Origin: Prolixibacteraceae bacterium
GTDB taxonomy: Bacteria > Bacteroidota > Bacteroidia > Bacteroidales > Prolixibacteraceae
Assembly (NCBI GenBank): GCA_009773765.1
Contig: WTWZ01000053.1
Location: 1 to 40,350, forward strand
Reading direction: 5' to 3'
DNA length: 40,350 nucleotides
The notes beneath the pieces were generated by a model, which saw only the letters and a program-made list of their open reading frames with translations, was not told the DNA's origin and did no database searches. Position numbers and translations under genes: made by a program. Shown piece after piece: positions 32,127 to 40,350 of the stretch (position 1 is the first letter of the stretch; each line of letters starts with the position of its first letter).

Positions 32127-33365
32127 TTATTCATATTCCGGATGATTTACCTCGCCAATAAACAATATGGCATCGGTATCTTTTTCGGTAATGGCAAAAA
32201 CAAACGGCTTGTCAACATAAAAATAGGTTTTGGGCGGTTCGTTGCCTGCGCTTGTTGTGGTAAAAGTGATTGAAGTTACCGCGGCTGCTTCCGTTCCGTT
32301 TTCGTTTACATCGATAAACGATTTATGAACCGCAGAACTGATGTAAAGGTCGGTATCCGAAATTTTGGAAAAATTGGCCACGTAAGGTTCAAAAGCTTTG
32401 TACATTCCCATCTGTTTCAAAACATCGTTCAGTTTTATTTCAAAAGCAAATTTAAACCGTGGCATGGTCACCACCACCGGGTTTTTGGTTTCAAATTCCG
32501 TCATCCATTTTTTCCAGTTCGATAACGAAAGTGCATCAATTACACTTTGCGATGTTTTGCCGGTTGCGGGCAAAAGTATAACCATATTGTACTGTCCATT
32601 CCCGTAAGGCATTTTTACGGCGCTGTACAATGAATTAGTTGTATAATCCAGCTTTTCCTCTTTTTTCATCATCGGCACTTCAATGGTTGTGCCGTTAGTT
32701 TTGGTAAACGTAAGGATGTGTGTGCCTTTTTCGTCGAATTTGTTGGTCCAGATTCCGTTAAAATAAATGGCATTCAGTAAAACCATGCGGTCGAGAGGAT
32801 TGAGTTGCTCGATAATTTTTTTGATTTTGTTGTGTGTTTTATCTGCTACCCATTTGTTTATGGTTTCTACAGCCGAGGGCGAACTAAATTGTAGTTTTGT
32901 CACTTCGGCATCATAAACAGTTTTATTGATGTTCAGAAAATCGGGTTTCACAGTAAAACCATCAGCATAAAAAATGGCGTTGGCAAGTTCGAAAACCACT
33001 TTTTCATCAAGCGATTGCAGCGCTTTAATCAGCATTTTGTATGAATTATTGATTTGTTCCGTCGTCAGCCCGTTGAGTTTCATGGCTTTCTCCATTTCGG
33101 TTTTGGTGTCTTTGTCGGCCCCGTTGAATGCCATGGCAAAAGCTACCGAAATGCTAAGCGGCGAAATCATGATGTTTTCCTTTTCGCTCTCCTCCCTGAT
33201 TTTTTGGAACAGTTCAAGCCCGAATTCATTGTCGGCTTCTATCAGTTGTGCCGATTTTTCATCGAGATTGATGGTTTTGTTTTCTTCATAATTTGAATCA
33301 TCGGTCTGGCATGAACAAAATGCACAAAGCGCCAAAACAGTAAAAATGGTGAATAATGTTTTCAT
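32127..33365 (-). CDS. Lipoprotein serpin (serine/cysteine protease inhibitor)
   Basis: Serpins trap proteases by cleavage of a reactive loop. The 412 residues from ATG 33365 begin with a lipobox (TVLALCAFCSC, C at ~19), so the protein is tethered to a membrane, probably at the surface. The serpin core is complete: NIMISPLSISVAFAMAFNGA, LANAIFYADGF, VLLNAIYFNGIWTNKF, MPRFKFAFE, then FIDVNENGTEAAAVTS at the hinge, reactive loop ITFTTTSAGNEPP, and FYVDKPFVFAITEKDTDAILFIGEV. The small Ala residues of the hinge are those of inhibitory serpins. P1 cannot be set exactly, with Thr/Ser/Ala around the likely site suggesting elastase-like targets. Confidence 0.95.
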   Translation of the reverse strand: MKTLFTIFTVLALCAFCSCQTDDSNYEENKTINLDEKSAQLIEADNEFGLELFQKIREESEKENIMISPLSISVAFAMAFNGADKDTKTEMEKAMKLNGLTTEQINNSYKMLIKALQSLDEKVVFELANAIFYADGFTVKPDFLNINKTVYDAEVTKLQFSSPSAVETINKWVADKTHNKIKKIIEQLNPLDRMVLLNAIYFNGIWTNKFDEKGTHILTFTKTNGTTIEVPMMKKEEKLDYTTNSLYSAVKMPYGNGQYNMVILLPATGKTSQSVIDALSLSNWKKWMTEFETKNPVVVTMPRFKFAFEIKLNDVLKQMGMYKAFEPYVANFSKISDTDLYISSAVHKSFIDVNENGTEAAAVTSITFTTTSAGNEPPKTYFYVDKPFVFAITEKDTDAILFIGEVNHPEYE

Positions 33366-33567
33366 AGTTTTCTTTTTTATTAAAACGTACAACTTTAAGT
33401 TTTTATTCTGATTTTAATTGAACTTATAATTTCAAGACGGGCTGTTATCAAAAAAGGTTGCGTTAAAAATTATTTTGCCTGTCACGCAACCAATGTCTAA
33501 CGCATTTCATCTTTCGGTTGTAAAGCAAATTGGCAAACAGTAAGTTGCAGGGCAAATGTACCGGCAT

Positions 33568-33600
33568 TTGGAAAAGCTGAAATAATAATCCTTAATTTTG
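33568..33600 (+). promoter_or_regulatory. Promoter of the ECF sigma gene (TTG-N22-TAATTTTG)
   Basis: TTG at 33568-33570 and TAATTTTG at 33593-33600, spaced by 22, match the primary sigma consensus. The start falls near 33607, 16 bases before the TTG start codon of the sigma gene. Confidence 0.55.
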
Positions 33601-33622
33601 GGCGGACATTGGTAAACAAATT

Positions 33623-34183
33623 TTGGAAGATTTAAAAAATATTGTTGAGGAATGTGTTTCAGGGAATGTTCGCGCTCAGGAAACCTTGTACCGCATGTTG
33701 GCGCCAAAAATGTTTGGGGTGTGTTTGCGTTACGCCAAAGACACATCCGAAGCAGAGGATAATTTGCAGGAGGGATTTATCAAGGTTTTTACATACTTAA
33801 AAAACTTCAGGCACGAAGGTTCTTTGGAAGGCTGGGTAAGAAAAATTATGGTGAATGTTTCGCTCGAAAAATTCAGAAAACAGCACGTAATTTATCCTGT
33901 AGATGATTTGACGGTATTCGAATCGAAAAATTATTCGAATGATATTATTGAAAATATTACAGCAGACGAGCTGATTGAACTGATACAGGAATTACCGCCG
34001 CGTTACCGGATGGTTTTCAACCTTTTTGTAATGGAAGGAATGAGCCACAGGGAAATCAGCGAGTCAATGCAGATTACGGAAGGGACCTCGAAATCGAACC
34101 TTGCAAGGGCAAAAGATATTTTAAAACGAAAAGTGACAGAGCTTTACGGCGAAACAGAAACCACTAAGAATTATTCGGCATAA
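33623..34183 (+). CDS. ECF RNA polymerase sigma factor
   Basis: Extracytoplasmic-function sigma-70 factor of 186 residues. Region 2 (VRAQETLYRMLAPKMFGVC to FIKVFTYLKNF) and region 4 (IQELPPRYRMVFNLFVMEGM, then HREISESMQITEGTSKSNLARAKDIL) are complete, with no extra domain. No ATG is available upstream of region 2; TTG at 33623 (MEDLKNIVEECVSG) fits the usual N-terminal length. The next gene (44 nt further) is likely its partner. Targets unknown. Confidence 0.92.
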   Translation: MEDLKNIVEECVSGNVRAQETLYRMLAPKMFGVCLRYAKDTSEAEDNLQEGFIKVFTYLKNFRHEGSLEGWVRKIMVNVSLEKFRKQHVIYPVDDLTVFESKNYSNDIIENITADELIELIQELPPRYRMVFNLFVMEGMSHREISESMQITEGTSKSNLARAKDILKRKVTELYGETETTKNYSA

Positions 34184-34226
34184 TGTTTTGGTTTGAATTG
34201 ATTGGCAAACCACAAGTTTGAAACAA

Positions 34227-35612
34227 ATGAAAGACAAAAAAAATACAGACGATATTATCCGCGAAAAACTGGAGAATTTCCAGGCTACGCCGCCGCCGTA
34301 TATTTGGGATAATGTGCAGTTGCATCTTACAGCCCGCCGCCGCAAAAACCGCATGGTTCATATAGGTTGGATTTCAGCCGCAGCAGTTGTTGCTCTTGCA
34401 TTTTTGGCCGGATGGTATTTTAACGAAAATCTGAAAGAAGATAAAAGTAAGATTGTAAACAGCGAAATAATTCAAAACGAAAAGGGCAAAAACGAAACAG
34501 CAGTTCAATCCGAAGAAACAAAGGTTGAAAATCAATTGTCAGCGGAGTTGAAAGCTGAAACATCAAATCAATTTGCCGGAGTTTCTCCGGTTAGTTCTAA
34601 AATGACTTTAAGTAAAACGCCTGCATCCGGTCACATTTTAACTTCGCGTGAAAGTATAAATCTGACCATGATTTCAACCTTAAACGCACCGCTTGCACAA
34701 AATCAACAATTTCATACTGAACTTGCCCGGCACAACCCTGTAATTTCGGCAAGAAATCTCTCAGCGCAGGAAGCGCTTTTAGTTGCAGAAAATATAAAGA
34801 ATGTAAAGGCATCTTCAACATCAGATAATAATTGGAAAATGGGGATGTACGTTGCCCCGGGATATTCATCATATTCATCAAGCTACTCCGAAACTTATGC
34901 CCAAAACATGAATTACAAAGGCAGTGCCGGGAATGCAAATGTTGGCGGCGGTTTTTCAGTTCAGTACAAAACCAGTAAAAGGTGGATTGTTGAAAGTGGG
35001 ATTTACTACGCCCAAAATGGCCAGCAGTCTGAAAATTCAACCCCTGTTTTTGCCCGGAATGAAAATGCAGATTATGTTTTGTCTGATGCAGGTTTGTCGT
35101 ATTTCAGTAACCAGGTGCGGGTTGAGAATAATACGATGGCAATGAACAGTACTGCGGGTGTTATTCAGTTTAGCGCAACTCCAAAAGGCGCTGAACTTAC
35201 CGGCGATTTTGAGGCAAAAAATACCGGAGTTGCCAATTTGTTAGTTGCCAACGGCGGGTTTTCGCAGGTGTTTGAGTTTATGGAAATCCCGTTGTATGTG
35301 CGTTACCGTGTGGTTGACCGTAAAATTGGCGTTGAATTGCTAACGGGTTTCAATACTGGAATTGTTGTGGGCAACAACGCCTATATCGAAAATCAGTACG
35401 GAGTGCAAAACATTGGCGAAACTGCGGATATTTCAACATTTAATATTTCAGGAACACTGGGGATGGGAGTAAACTATGCGTTAGGAAAGCATTTCTCGGT
35501 GGCCGTTGAACCACGGTTCAGTTATTACCTCAATTCAATCAACAATAGTCCTTCGGTTGATTTCAGACCCTACAGAATAGGATTTTATACGGGTTTGACG
35601 TATGAATTTTAA
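34227..35612 (+). CDS. Anti-sigma-like N-terminus with membrane helix and C-terminal beta-barrel
   Basis: The 461 residues start at ATG 34227; the TTG at 34218 is not needed. The cytoplasmic N-terminus (DDIIREKLENFQATPPPYIW) carries the PPxxxW pattern seen in Bacteroidota ECF partners, followed by a membrane helix at ~48-67 (HIGWISAAAVVALAFLAGWYF). A long acidic linker (~70-190) leads to a beta-strand-rich region from ~205 (MGMYVAPGYSSYSSSYSETY to RIGFYTGLTYEF) with the pattern of a PorT-like outer-membrane barrel. If both parts work, the protein would span inner and outer membranes. Adjacent to the sigma factor, it may hold it inactive. The stop is only 4 nt from the converging peptidase gene. 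Confidence 0.8.
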   Translation: MKDKKNTDDIIREKLENFQATPPPYIWDNVQLHLTARRRKNRMVHIGWISAAAVVALAFLAGWYFNENLKEDKSKIVNSEIIQNEKGKNETAVQSEETKVENQLSAELKAETSNQFAGVSPVSSKMTLSKTPASGHILTSRESINLTMISTLNAPLAQNQQFHTELARHNPVISARNLSAQEALLVAENIKNVKASSTSDNNWKMGMYVAPGYSSYSSSYSETYAQNMNYKGSAGNANVGGGFSVQYKTSKRWIVESGIYYAQNGQQSENSTPVFARNENADYVLSDAGLSYFSNQVRVENNTMAMNSTAGVIQFSATPKGAELTGDFEAKNTGVANLLVANGGFSQVFEFMEIPLYVRYRVVDRKIGVELLTGFNTGIVVGNNAYIENQYGVQNIGETADISTFNISGTLGMGVNYALGKHFSVAVEPRFSYYLNSINNSPSVDFRPYRIGFYTGLTYEF

Positions 35613-35616
35613 TAAT

Positions 35617-38163
35617 TTACTGAATCACTTTCCCAAAAAACACCCCGTTTGCCAGTAATTTATTAGTTCCCAGCCATATTCCACGGAAAGTCATACTCTC
35701 GTGGTAACTTATTATTTTTCCGCGACCAATGGATTGAACCGAAACCACAGGTGCATTTTTTATCAGTTCGAGGTTTTTGTCGGAAACAAACCCGCTGAGA
35801 AATGGTTGGGCTGTGAATTTTACAGGTTCAGCATATTTAATATCCAGTGGCTTAGCTACCGAATTGCCGGTTTTAAACACCGGCAGTGTATTTTCGGTGT
35901 AACCATAACAAAGCGGATGTGTGATGTCGAGCGTGGTATTAAAAATTGCGCCGCTGATGGTATTCAGGCTTCTCTCTTTTTCCCTGTCGGCATAACTGAA
36001 AATAATTGTACTGTCGGGTTCTGCGGCTTTTTTGTAAGTTGTTTTCCCCAGTTCGTTTTTCGCTGCCCAACTTGCAGCGCTTTGCATGGCAATTAATGTT
36101 CCTCCATCCTGCGCCCAGTTTTTTAATTTCTGAATGTCGTTGTTGTTCCATTCGCGGTAAGCGCCACCGGGCAAAATGATGGTATTGTATTTCGAAAGTT
36201 CGATGGAAGTTAAGTTAACGGTTTCGGTTAAAGTTACCGGTATTTCATACCGCTGGTCGAACAAATGCCAGATTTCACCGGCGCTGGCGCTGCTGGTGCT
36301 TCCGCCAACAAACATCAGTATTTTGGGCTGGTTTATAGTAACAAAATAATTGCTGCCCAAATCAATACCTTTGGGCGAAAGGCCGGTTGTGAGCCCGTAA
36401 AAATCAATTCCGTTTTCTTTGGCAATCTTTTCAGCAAGCTGATAAATCTGATTTTCGGTAAGTGGCTGGTCGTTTGCAGGAATAAAAATTGTTCCGTAAC
36501 CAAAATCTTTCATTTCGTTGTTTATCTTAAAACTGAATTCCCTGGTTGCAACTTTGGTTAATAATCCGGCTTTTTGCAATGCATAAAGCGCTTTGGGAGC
36601 GGTGTATTCGTTCCAGCAAAACAAATAACCAATTTTACTTTGCCCGCCAATTATTTTTCCTTCGGATTGAAATGCAACCGGCTTATTTGAATATTGCATC
36701 TCTTTTAACGAACCAATTTCGGTAAAGGCAACATTAAAAGTGTATGGCATATTCCAGGTTGAAACGTCGTAGAAAGTGCTGTCGGTAAAAGTGGCGACTT
36801 CATCGAAAAGCGCTTTAATCATGCGGTATTGACGTTGTTTTACGAGCACCACAAAACTGGTTACGGGATTAAATATTTTTCCGTTTTTAGTGATTTCCTT
36901 TGAATTTGTATAAACTTCAATCTGGTGTTGCTGAAGAAGTTTTACAAATTGCAGTGTTTGAAGGTTGTTGCCCTGGTTTCCAAAAATATAAGCTTTTACA
37001 GGGTCTTTGTCAGCCATTCTCAAAGCCTCGAGATAAAACTCTTTTTGATGATCGAGCAGCTCATCTTTTAAGTTCATTGCCGCATCCAAAGTCGATAATG
37101 TAACCGTAAACTGGTTTCTGATTCCGTAGGCCAGCTTTCTTGTCCCGTTCGTTGTTTCCCTGATTCTACCCCTGAAACCAGCCTGTTCAAATAAAATACC
37201 GATACTTGAATTAATATCAGGATATGAAGAACCTTTTCCCAGGTAATAATCGTCGAATTGCTCCTCGGAATAGTACCCGGCGCCAATTTTATCGAGGTAT
37301 TCAGAATGATATTCAGCTATTTTGCGGGTAAGTACATAATTGTTTTCAGGCGTAAGCGGGTTGTTTCGGGTGGGGACTCCGGGTTGAAAAAAGAAGGTGG
37401 AATTGGCGCCCATTTCGTGGTGGTCGGTTACAATATTGGGAAGCCACTCATGAAATTTGGCCACCCTGCCAACACTTTCGGGATGAACCAGCAAAAGGTA
37501 GTCGCGGTTTAAGTCGAACCAGTAATGGTTTCCGCGTCCTCCCGGCCAAACTTCGCTGAATTGCCTCGAATAGCTGTCTCCGTTTGTTGTATTGCTTTGG
37601 TGCATGTTTGCCCAGGTGCTGTGTCGGGTAAAACCATCGGGGTTTAAACATGGGTCAACCAAAATAATTGAATTGCTTAGTAGTTTGTCAATTTTATCGC
37701 CCTGTGCGGCGGCCAGGTAATATGCGGTTAAAACCGAAGCGTTTGTTGCGCTTGATTCGTTTCCGTGTACACCGTACCCCAGGTTGATAACCAGCGGAAC
37801 CCCCGATTTGTCAACGTTTTCAGCGGGGTTTGCATGTTGAAGGCGCAGCGCTTTTAATTCATCCAGTTTATTGTGGTTTTGTTCCGAAGTAAAAATGAGG
37901 TGGACCAGCGGCCGGTTTTCGTACGAACGCGCATATTCCTGAATAACAGCGCGGTTGGAGATTTTAGCTATTTCCTGCATGTAATTTAAAACCTGGCAGT
38001 GGGTTAAATGCCACTCGCCAATTTGCTGATTAAAATACTCCTCCGGTGTTGGAATATTTTTATCGTATGTAACATCGGTTGGTAAAAAGTAATCCGGTTT
38101 TTCCTGTGAAACAGATGTAAATGCAATAGTAATAACGATAAAGTTTATAATTATTTTTCTCAT
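35617..38163 (-). CDS. Exported M14-family zinc carboxypeptidase with a GATase-like C-terminus
   Basis: The 848 residues begin with a signal peptide (IIINFIVITIAFTSVSQ). The M14 domain (~35-360) has the zinc pair H133-x2-E136 in YGVHGNESS, the third ligand probably H248 in TDHHEMG, substrate Arg in DLNRDY and catalytic E326 in ILFEQAG. NPDGFTR at 174 is also typical. A middle beta domain follows, and ~620-720 have a GATase1-like fold (ILMFVGGSTSSASAG, TIILPGGAYREWNNNDIQKL, GGTLIAMQSAASW) with Gln where a nucleophile Cys would stand. This large periplasmic M14 type is common in Bacteroidota. It probably trims peptides, substrate unknown. Confidence 0.9.
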   Translation of the reverse strand: MRKIIINFIVITIAFTSVSQEKPDYFLPTDVTYDKNIPTPEEYFNQQIGEWHLTHCQVLNYMQEIAKISNRAVIQEYARSYENRPLVHLIFTSEQNHNKLDELKALRLQHANPAENVDKSGVPLVINLGYGVHGNESSATNASVLTAYYLAAAQGDKIDKLLSNSIILVDPCLNPDGFTRHSTWANMHQSNTTNGDSYSRQFSEVWPGGRGNHYWFDLNRDYLLLVHPESVGRVAKFHEWLPNIVTDHHEMGANSTFFFQPGVPTRNNPLTPENNYVLTRKIAEYHSEYLDKIGAGYYSEEQFDDYYLGKGSSYPDINSSIGILFEQAGFRGRIRETTNGTRKLAYGIRNQFTVTLSTLDAAMNLKDELLDHQKEFYLEALRMADKDPVKAYIFGNQGNNLQTLQFVKLLQQHQIEVYTNSKEITKNGKIFNPVTSFVVLVKQRQYRMIKALFDEVATFTDSTFYDVSTWNMPYTFNVAFTEIGSLKEMQYSNKPVAFQSEGKIIGGQSKIGYLFCWNEYTAPKALYALQKAGLLTKVATREFSFKINNEMKDFGYGTIFIPANDQPLTENQIYQLAEKIAKENGIDFYGLTTGLSPKGIDLGSNYFVTINQPKILMFVGGSTSSASAGEIWHLFDQRYEIPVTLTETVNLTSIELSKYNTIILPGGAYREWNNNDIQKLKNWAQDGGTLIAMQSAASWAAKNELGKTTYKKAAEPDSTIIFSYADREKERSLNTISGAIFNTTLDITHPLCYGYTENTLPVFKTGNSVAKPLDIKYAEPVKFTAQPFLSGFVSDKNLELIKNAPVVSVQSIGRGKIISYHESMTFRGIWLGTNKLLANGVFFGKVIQ

Positions 38164-38329
38164 TTTGACAGTATTATAAATGTAATGTTTTTAAAAGATT
38201 GAAATAATACGTTTCGAAGATTGGAAAAAAAATGTTCTATTCAAAATCTTAAAATAATTCACTTTTCCTTTTTTTGCACGCAACCCAACTTCTTAATATC
38301 CCATCTCAACAAAAACAACTTAAACGAAA

Positions 38330-39106
38330 ATGAAAAAATTGTGCCTTTTGCTATTCGCCGCATTTATTGCATTTCCTGTTTTTGCGCAACCTCAAAAAGG
38401 GTATGTCTATCTGAAAAATGGGACTATTCTAAAAGGAAAGTATCAATACACTGAAGATTTGTCGAAACTTAAAATTGAATCTGCCGGAAATCTTTGGATT
38501 TTTCAGGCCGATGAAATCGACAAGGTGACAAGTAACAAAGCTGAGTTGAATAAAGAATTTGATGAGGCCGGACTAAATTCACCGTTTTTTTTACGCACCG
38601 AAATTGGTGTTCTGGCCGGAAATTCAGGAAACAGTCAATCCGCACCCTTTAGTTTTTCATCGGCTCTTAATTATACGGTAATTCCAAAATTGTCGGTTGG
38701 CTTGGGAATTGGGTTGGAATTTTTAAAAGAAACCTATTTGCCGACATTTGTAAATATCGAGTATAAATTACGGAACTCTTATTCAACACCTTATGTTTTT
38801 CTGAAAACAGGTTACGAATTACCAATTGAAGATTCGCATGAAATTTATTATGGGGTTCAGCCATATTATTACGATTCATTCATGCCATGGCCGAATCCAA
38901 ACCATTACAATCAGCAACTCGATCCGCGGGGAGGATTTTTAATTAATCAGGGAATTGGTTACCAGCGCATGTTTTCTTCCGGTTTCGGAATGTCGTTTGC
39001 CTTTGGTTACCAGTTTCACAGGTTGAGTTATAAAGGAGAAAACGAATACCGGCTCGATATCGATTATAACCGGTTAACAATAAAATTAGGCGTCATATTC
39101 AATTAA
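38330..39106 (+). CDS. Exported protein with small N-terminal domain and outer-membrane barrel
   Basis: The 258 residues open with a signal peptide ending PVFAQ. A small domain of ~55 residues follows (KGYVYLKNGTILKGKY, IESAGNLWIFQADEIDKV), with a pattern known from short Bacteroidota domains that begin xxLKNGxxxKGxI and look like SH3/LSm barrels. From ~85 an outer-membrane barrel of eight or so strands (FFLRTEIGVLAGNSG to RLTIKLGVIFN) is predicted. It starts 12 bases before the LVIVD-like lipoprotein and both are likely co-transcribed. I do not recognise a named family. The 166-base gap upstream shows no convincing promoter. Confidence 0.8.
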   Translation: MKKLCLLLFAAFIAFPVFAQPQKGYVYLKNGTILKGKYQYTEDLSKLKIESAGNLWIFQADEIDKVTSNKAELNKEFDEAGLNSPFFLRTEIGVLAGNSGNSQSAPFSFSSALNYTVIPKLSVGLGIGLEFLKETYLPTFVNIEYKLRNSYSTPYVFLKTGYELPIEDSHEIYYGVQPYYYDSFMPWPNPNHYNQQLDPRGGFLINQGIGYQRMFSSGFGMSFAFGYQFHRLSYKGENEYRLDIDYNRLTIKLGVIFN

Positions 39107-39118
39107 AAAATCAGCACC

Positions 39119-40350
39119 ATGAAAACAATCAGAAATATATTCCCACTACTTATTTTATTTTTTGGATTTAATTCGTGTATGGACCAGTACACTGAGGTTT
39201 TTACAGCCAATTCGCCCGTTTATATGTCATACGATGATTTGCGGGAGGCTGTAAAAACCACATCTGCAAGCGATTTGGTAAATCCCGGCAAAATTTATTT
39301 TAAAGATGGATACATCTTTGTAAACGAAGAAATGAAAGGAATTCATATTATCGACAACCGTAATCCGCGAAGCCCGCAGAATCTTAAATTCATAGAGATT
39401 CCCGGGAATGTTGATATCGCAATTAAAAATAATATTTTGTATGCCGACAGTTATATCGACCTTGTAGCAATTGATATTTCAGATATTGCAAATCCGGAAG
39501 AAGTGTACAGGGTAAATGATGTTTTTCCGTATATGACCCCACCACCCGCCAACGAAGATTACAGGCTGGCATCGGTAGATAAGGAAAAAGGTGTGGTTAT
39601 CGACTGGGAAGTTAAAAAAGTACGTCAGGAAGTAGAATATTATTACTATCCCAATTACTTTCCATATCGCGCTGAGATGACAATGGATGCGAATTACAGC
39701 GGAGGCGTAGTTCAGGCTGCCGGAAATTCATTTGGAATTGGCGGTTCGATGGCAAGATTTGGTTTGTACGACGATTATTTGTATGCTGTCGATAATTCAA
39801 CATTGTACATGTTTGATGTAAAATCTCCTGAAAAACCTGTAAATATTGGTAAGCAAAATGTAGGCTGGGCAATTGAAACTATGTTTATTTATGATGGTCA
39901 CATGTTTTTTGGCACACGCACAGGAATGCAGGTTTACAGTCTGAAAGTCCCTACAGTACTTAATTATGTGGGTTACTTCTGGCACATTACCAGTTGCGAT
40001 CCTGTGGTGATTTCCGATGGATATGCTTACATTACTTTACGTGGCGGAAATGTTTGTGGAAGTAACACCAACCGGTTGGATGTGGTAAAACTGTCTGACA
40101 ATTACAAGGCCTATACATTGGTTGCTTCTTATCCTTTAACTGGCCCTTACGGACTGGGAATTGACGGCCAGACACTGTTTATTTGTGATGGTGATGCCGG
40201 ATTAAAAGTTTACGATGTGGAAGATAAATTGAATATCGACGACCATCAGATTGCGCGTTTTCCCGGCATCAAAACTTTCGATGTTATCCCATTCGGCGGA
40301 TACCTGTTTATGATTGGCGACGATGGATTTTACCAGTACGATTATTCCAA
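39119..40350 (+). CDS. LVIVD-repeat-type lipoprotein, cut by the right edge
   Basis: ATG at 39119 opens a frame that stays open to the window end (410 codons plus two bases). The signal MKTIRNIFPLLILFFGFNSC has the lipid on C20. The body is a likely beta-propeller with repeats of the kind GKIYFKDGYIFVNEEMKGI, IPGNVDIAIKNNILYADSYI, GLYDDYLYAVDNSTLYMFDV, GTRTGMQVYSL and TLFICDGDAGLKVYDV, which resemble LVIVD repeats found in choice-of-anchor surface proteins. Such lipoproteins have no assigned enzyme activity. The gene is 12 nt after the barrel gene, so a surface complex of both is possible. The C-terminus is unseen. Confidence 0.88.
   Translation, partial: MKTIRNIFPLLILFFGFNSCMDQYTEVFTANSPVYMSYDDLREAVKTTSASDLVNPGKIYFKDGYIFVNEEMKGIHIIDNRNPRSPQNLKFIEIPGNVDIAIKNNILYADSYIDLVAIDISDIANPEEVYRVNDVFPYMTPPPANEDYRLASVDKEKGVVIDWEVKKVRQEVEYYYYPNYFPYRAEMTMDANYSGGVVQAAGNSFGIGGSMARFGLYDDYLYAVDNSTLYMFDVKSPEKPVNIGKQNVGWAIETMFIYDGHMFFGTRTGMQVYSLKVPTVLNYVGYFWHITSCDPVVISDGYAYITLRGGNVCGSNTNRLDVVKLSDNYKAYTLVASYPLTGPYGLGIDGQTLFICDGDAGLKVYDVEDKLNIDDHQIARFPGIKTFDVIPFGGYLFMIGDDGFYQYDYS

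Overview
This window is chromosomal DNA of a member of the Bacteroidota, most likely Bacteroidales or Marinilabiliales. The evidence is the SusC/SusD outer-membrane pairs, promoters of the TTG-N17-23-TAnnTTTG type, futalosine-type menaquinone synthesis (mqnE), an RprXY-like two-component pair, the PASTA-rluD-ddl cluster and many Bacteroidota-type lipoproteins. No rRNA, tRNA, CRISPR array, prophage or complete insertion sequence is visible. A possible transposase start is cut by the left edge.

Layout. 1-3.1 kb: possible transposase fragment, a 14-bp tandem repeat, tdk (-), then a + strand run of a conserved hypothetical gene, rsmI and a HAD phosphatase. tdk and the + strand run start from divergent promoters whose -7 boxes form one perfect palindrome. 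3.2-14.1 kb: two SusC/SusD transport operons, the first with an extra lipoprotein, each under a similar promoter and a leader of about 160 nt, each closed by a terminator. 14.1-21.7 kb (-): an exported GATase-like protein often labelled asparagine synthetase B, a dispersed repeat, dnaB, the PASTA-rluD-ddl cluster, mqnE and a small rpmH gene (L34). 21.9-25.2 kb: histidine kinase and response regulator (-), divergent from a DUF1573 protein (+). 25.3-28.6 kb (+): meaB, an MntA/HepT toxin-antitoxin pair, and a dihydrolipoamide dehydrogenase gene split by a frameshifting deletion. 28.8-33.4 kb: a FadL-like porin (+), a divergent peptide deformylase (-), a small antitoxin-like gene, a lipoprotein (-) and a lipoprotein serpin (-). 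33.6-40.35 kb: ECF sigma factor plus membrane-anchored beta-barrel protein (+), M14 carboxypeptidase (-), a barrel protein and an LVIVD-type lipoprotein (+) running off the right edge.

How the genes work together. The two SusCD systems should import a polymer or oligomer across the outer membrane, but no glycoside hydrolase or peptidase is encoded beside them, so the substrate cannot be read from context. The rest is mainly housekeeping (dNTP salvage, rRNA modification, replication, cell wall, menaquinone, mutase maintenance) with envelope proteins between. The most notable observations are: two conserved genes (lpdA and ddl) that each seem to carry a short out-of-frame deletion, which could be real decay or an assembly artefact; the overlapping palindromic divergent promoter; the duplicated SusC promoter-leader; a toxin-antitoxin operon whose promoter predicts a leaderless message; and several envelope proteins of unassigned function. 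I did not find a multi-gene system that I can confidently call undescribed.
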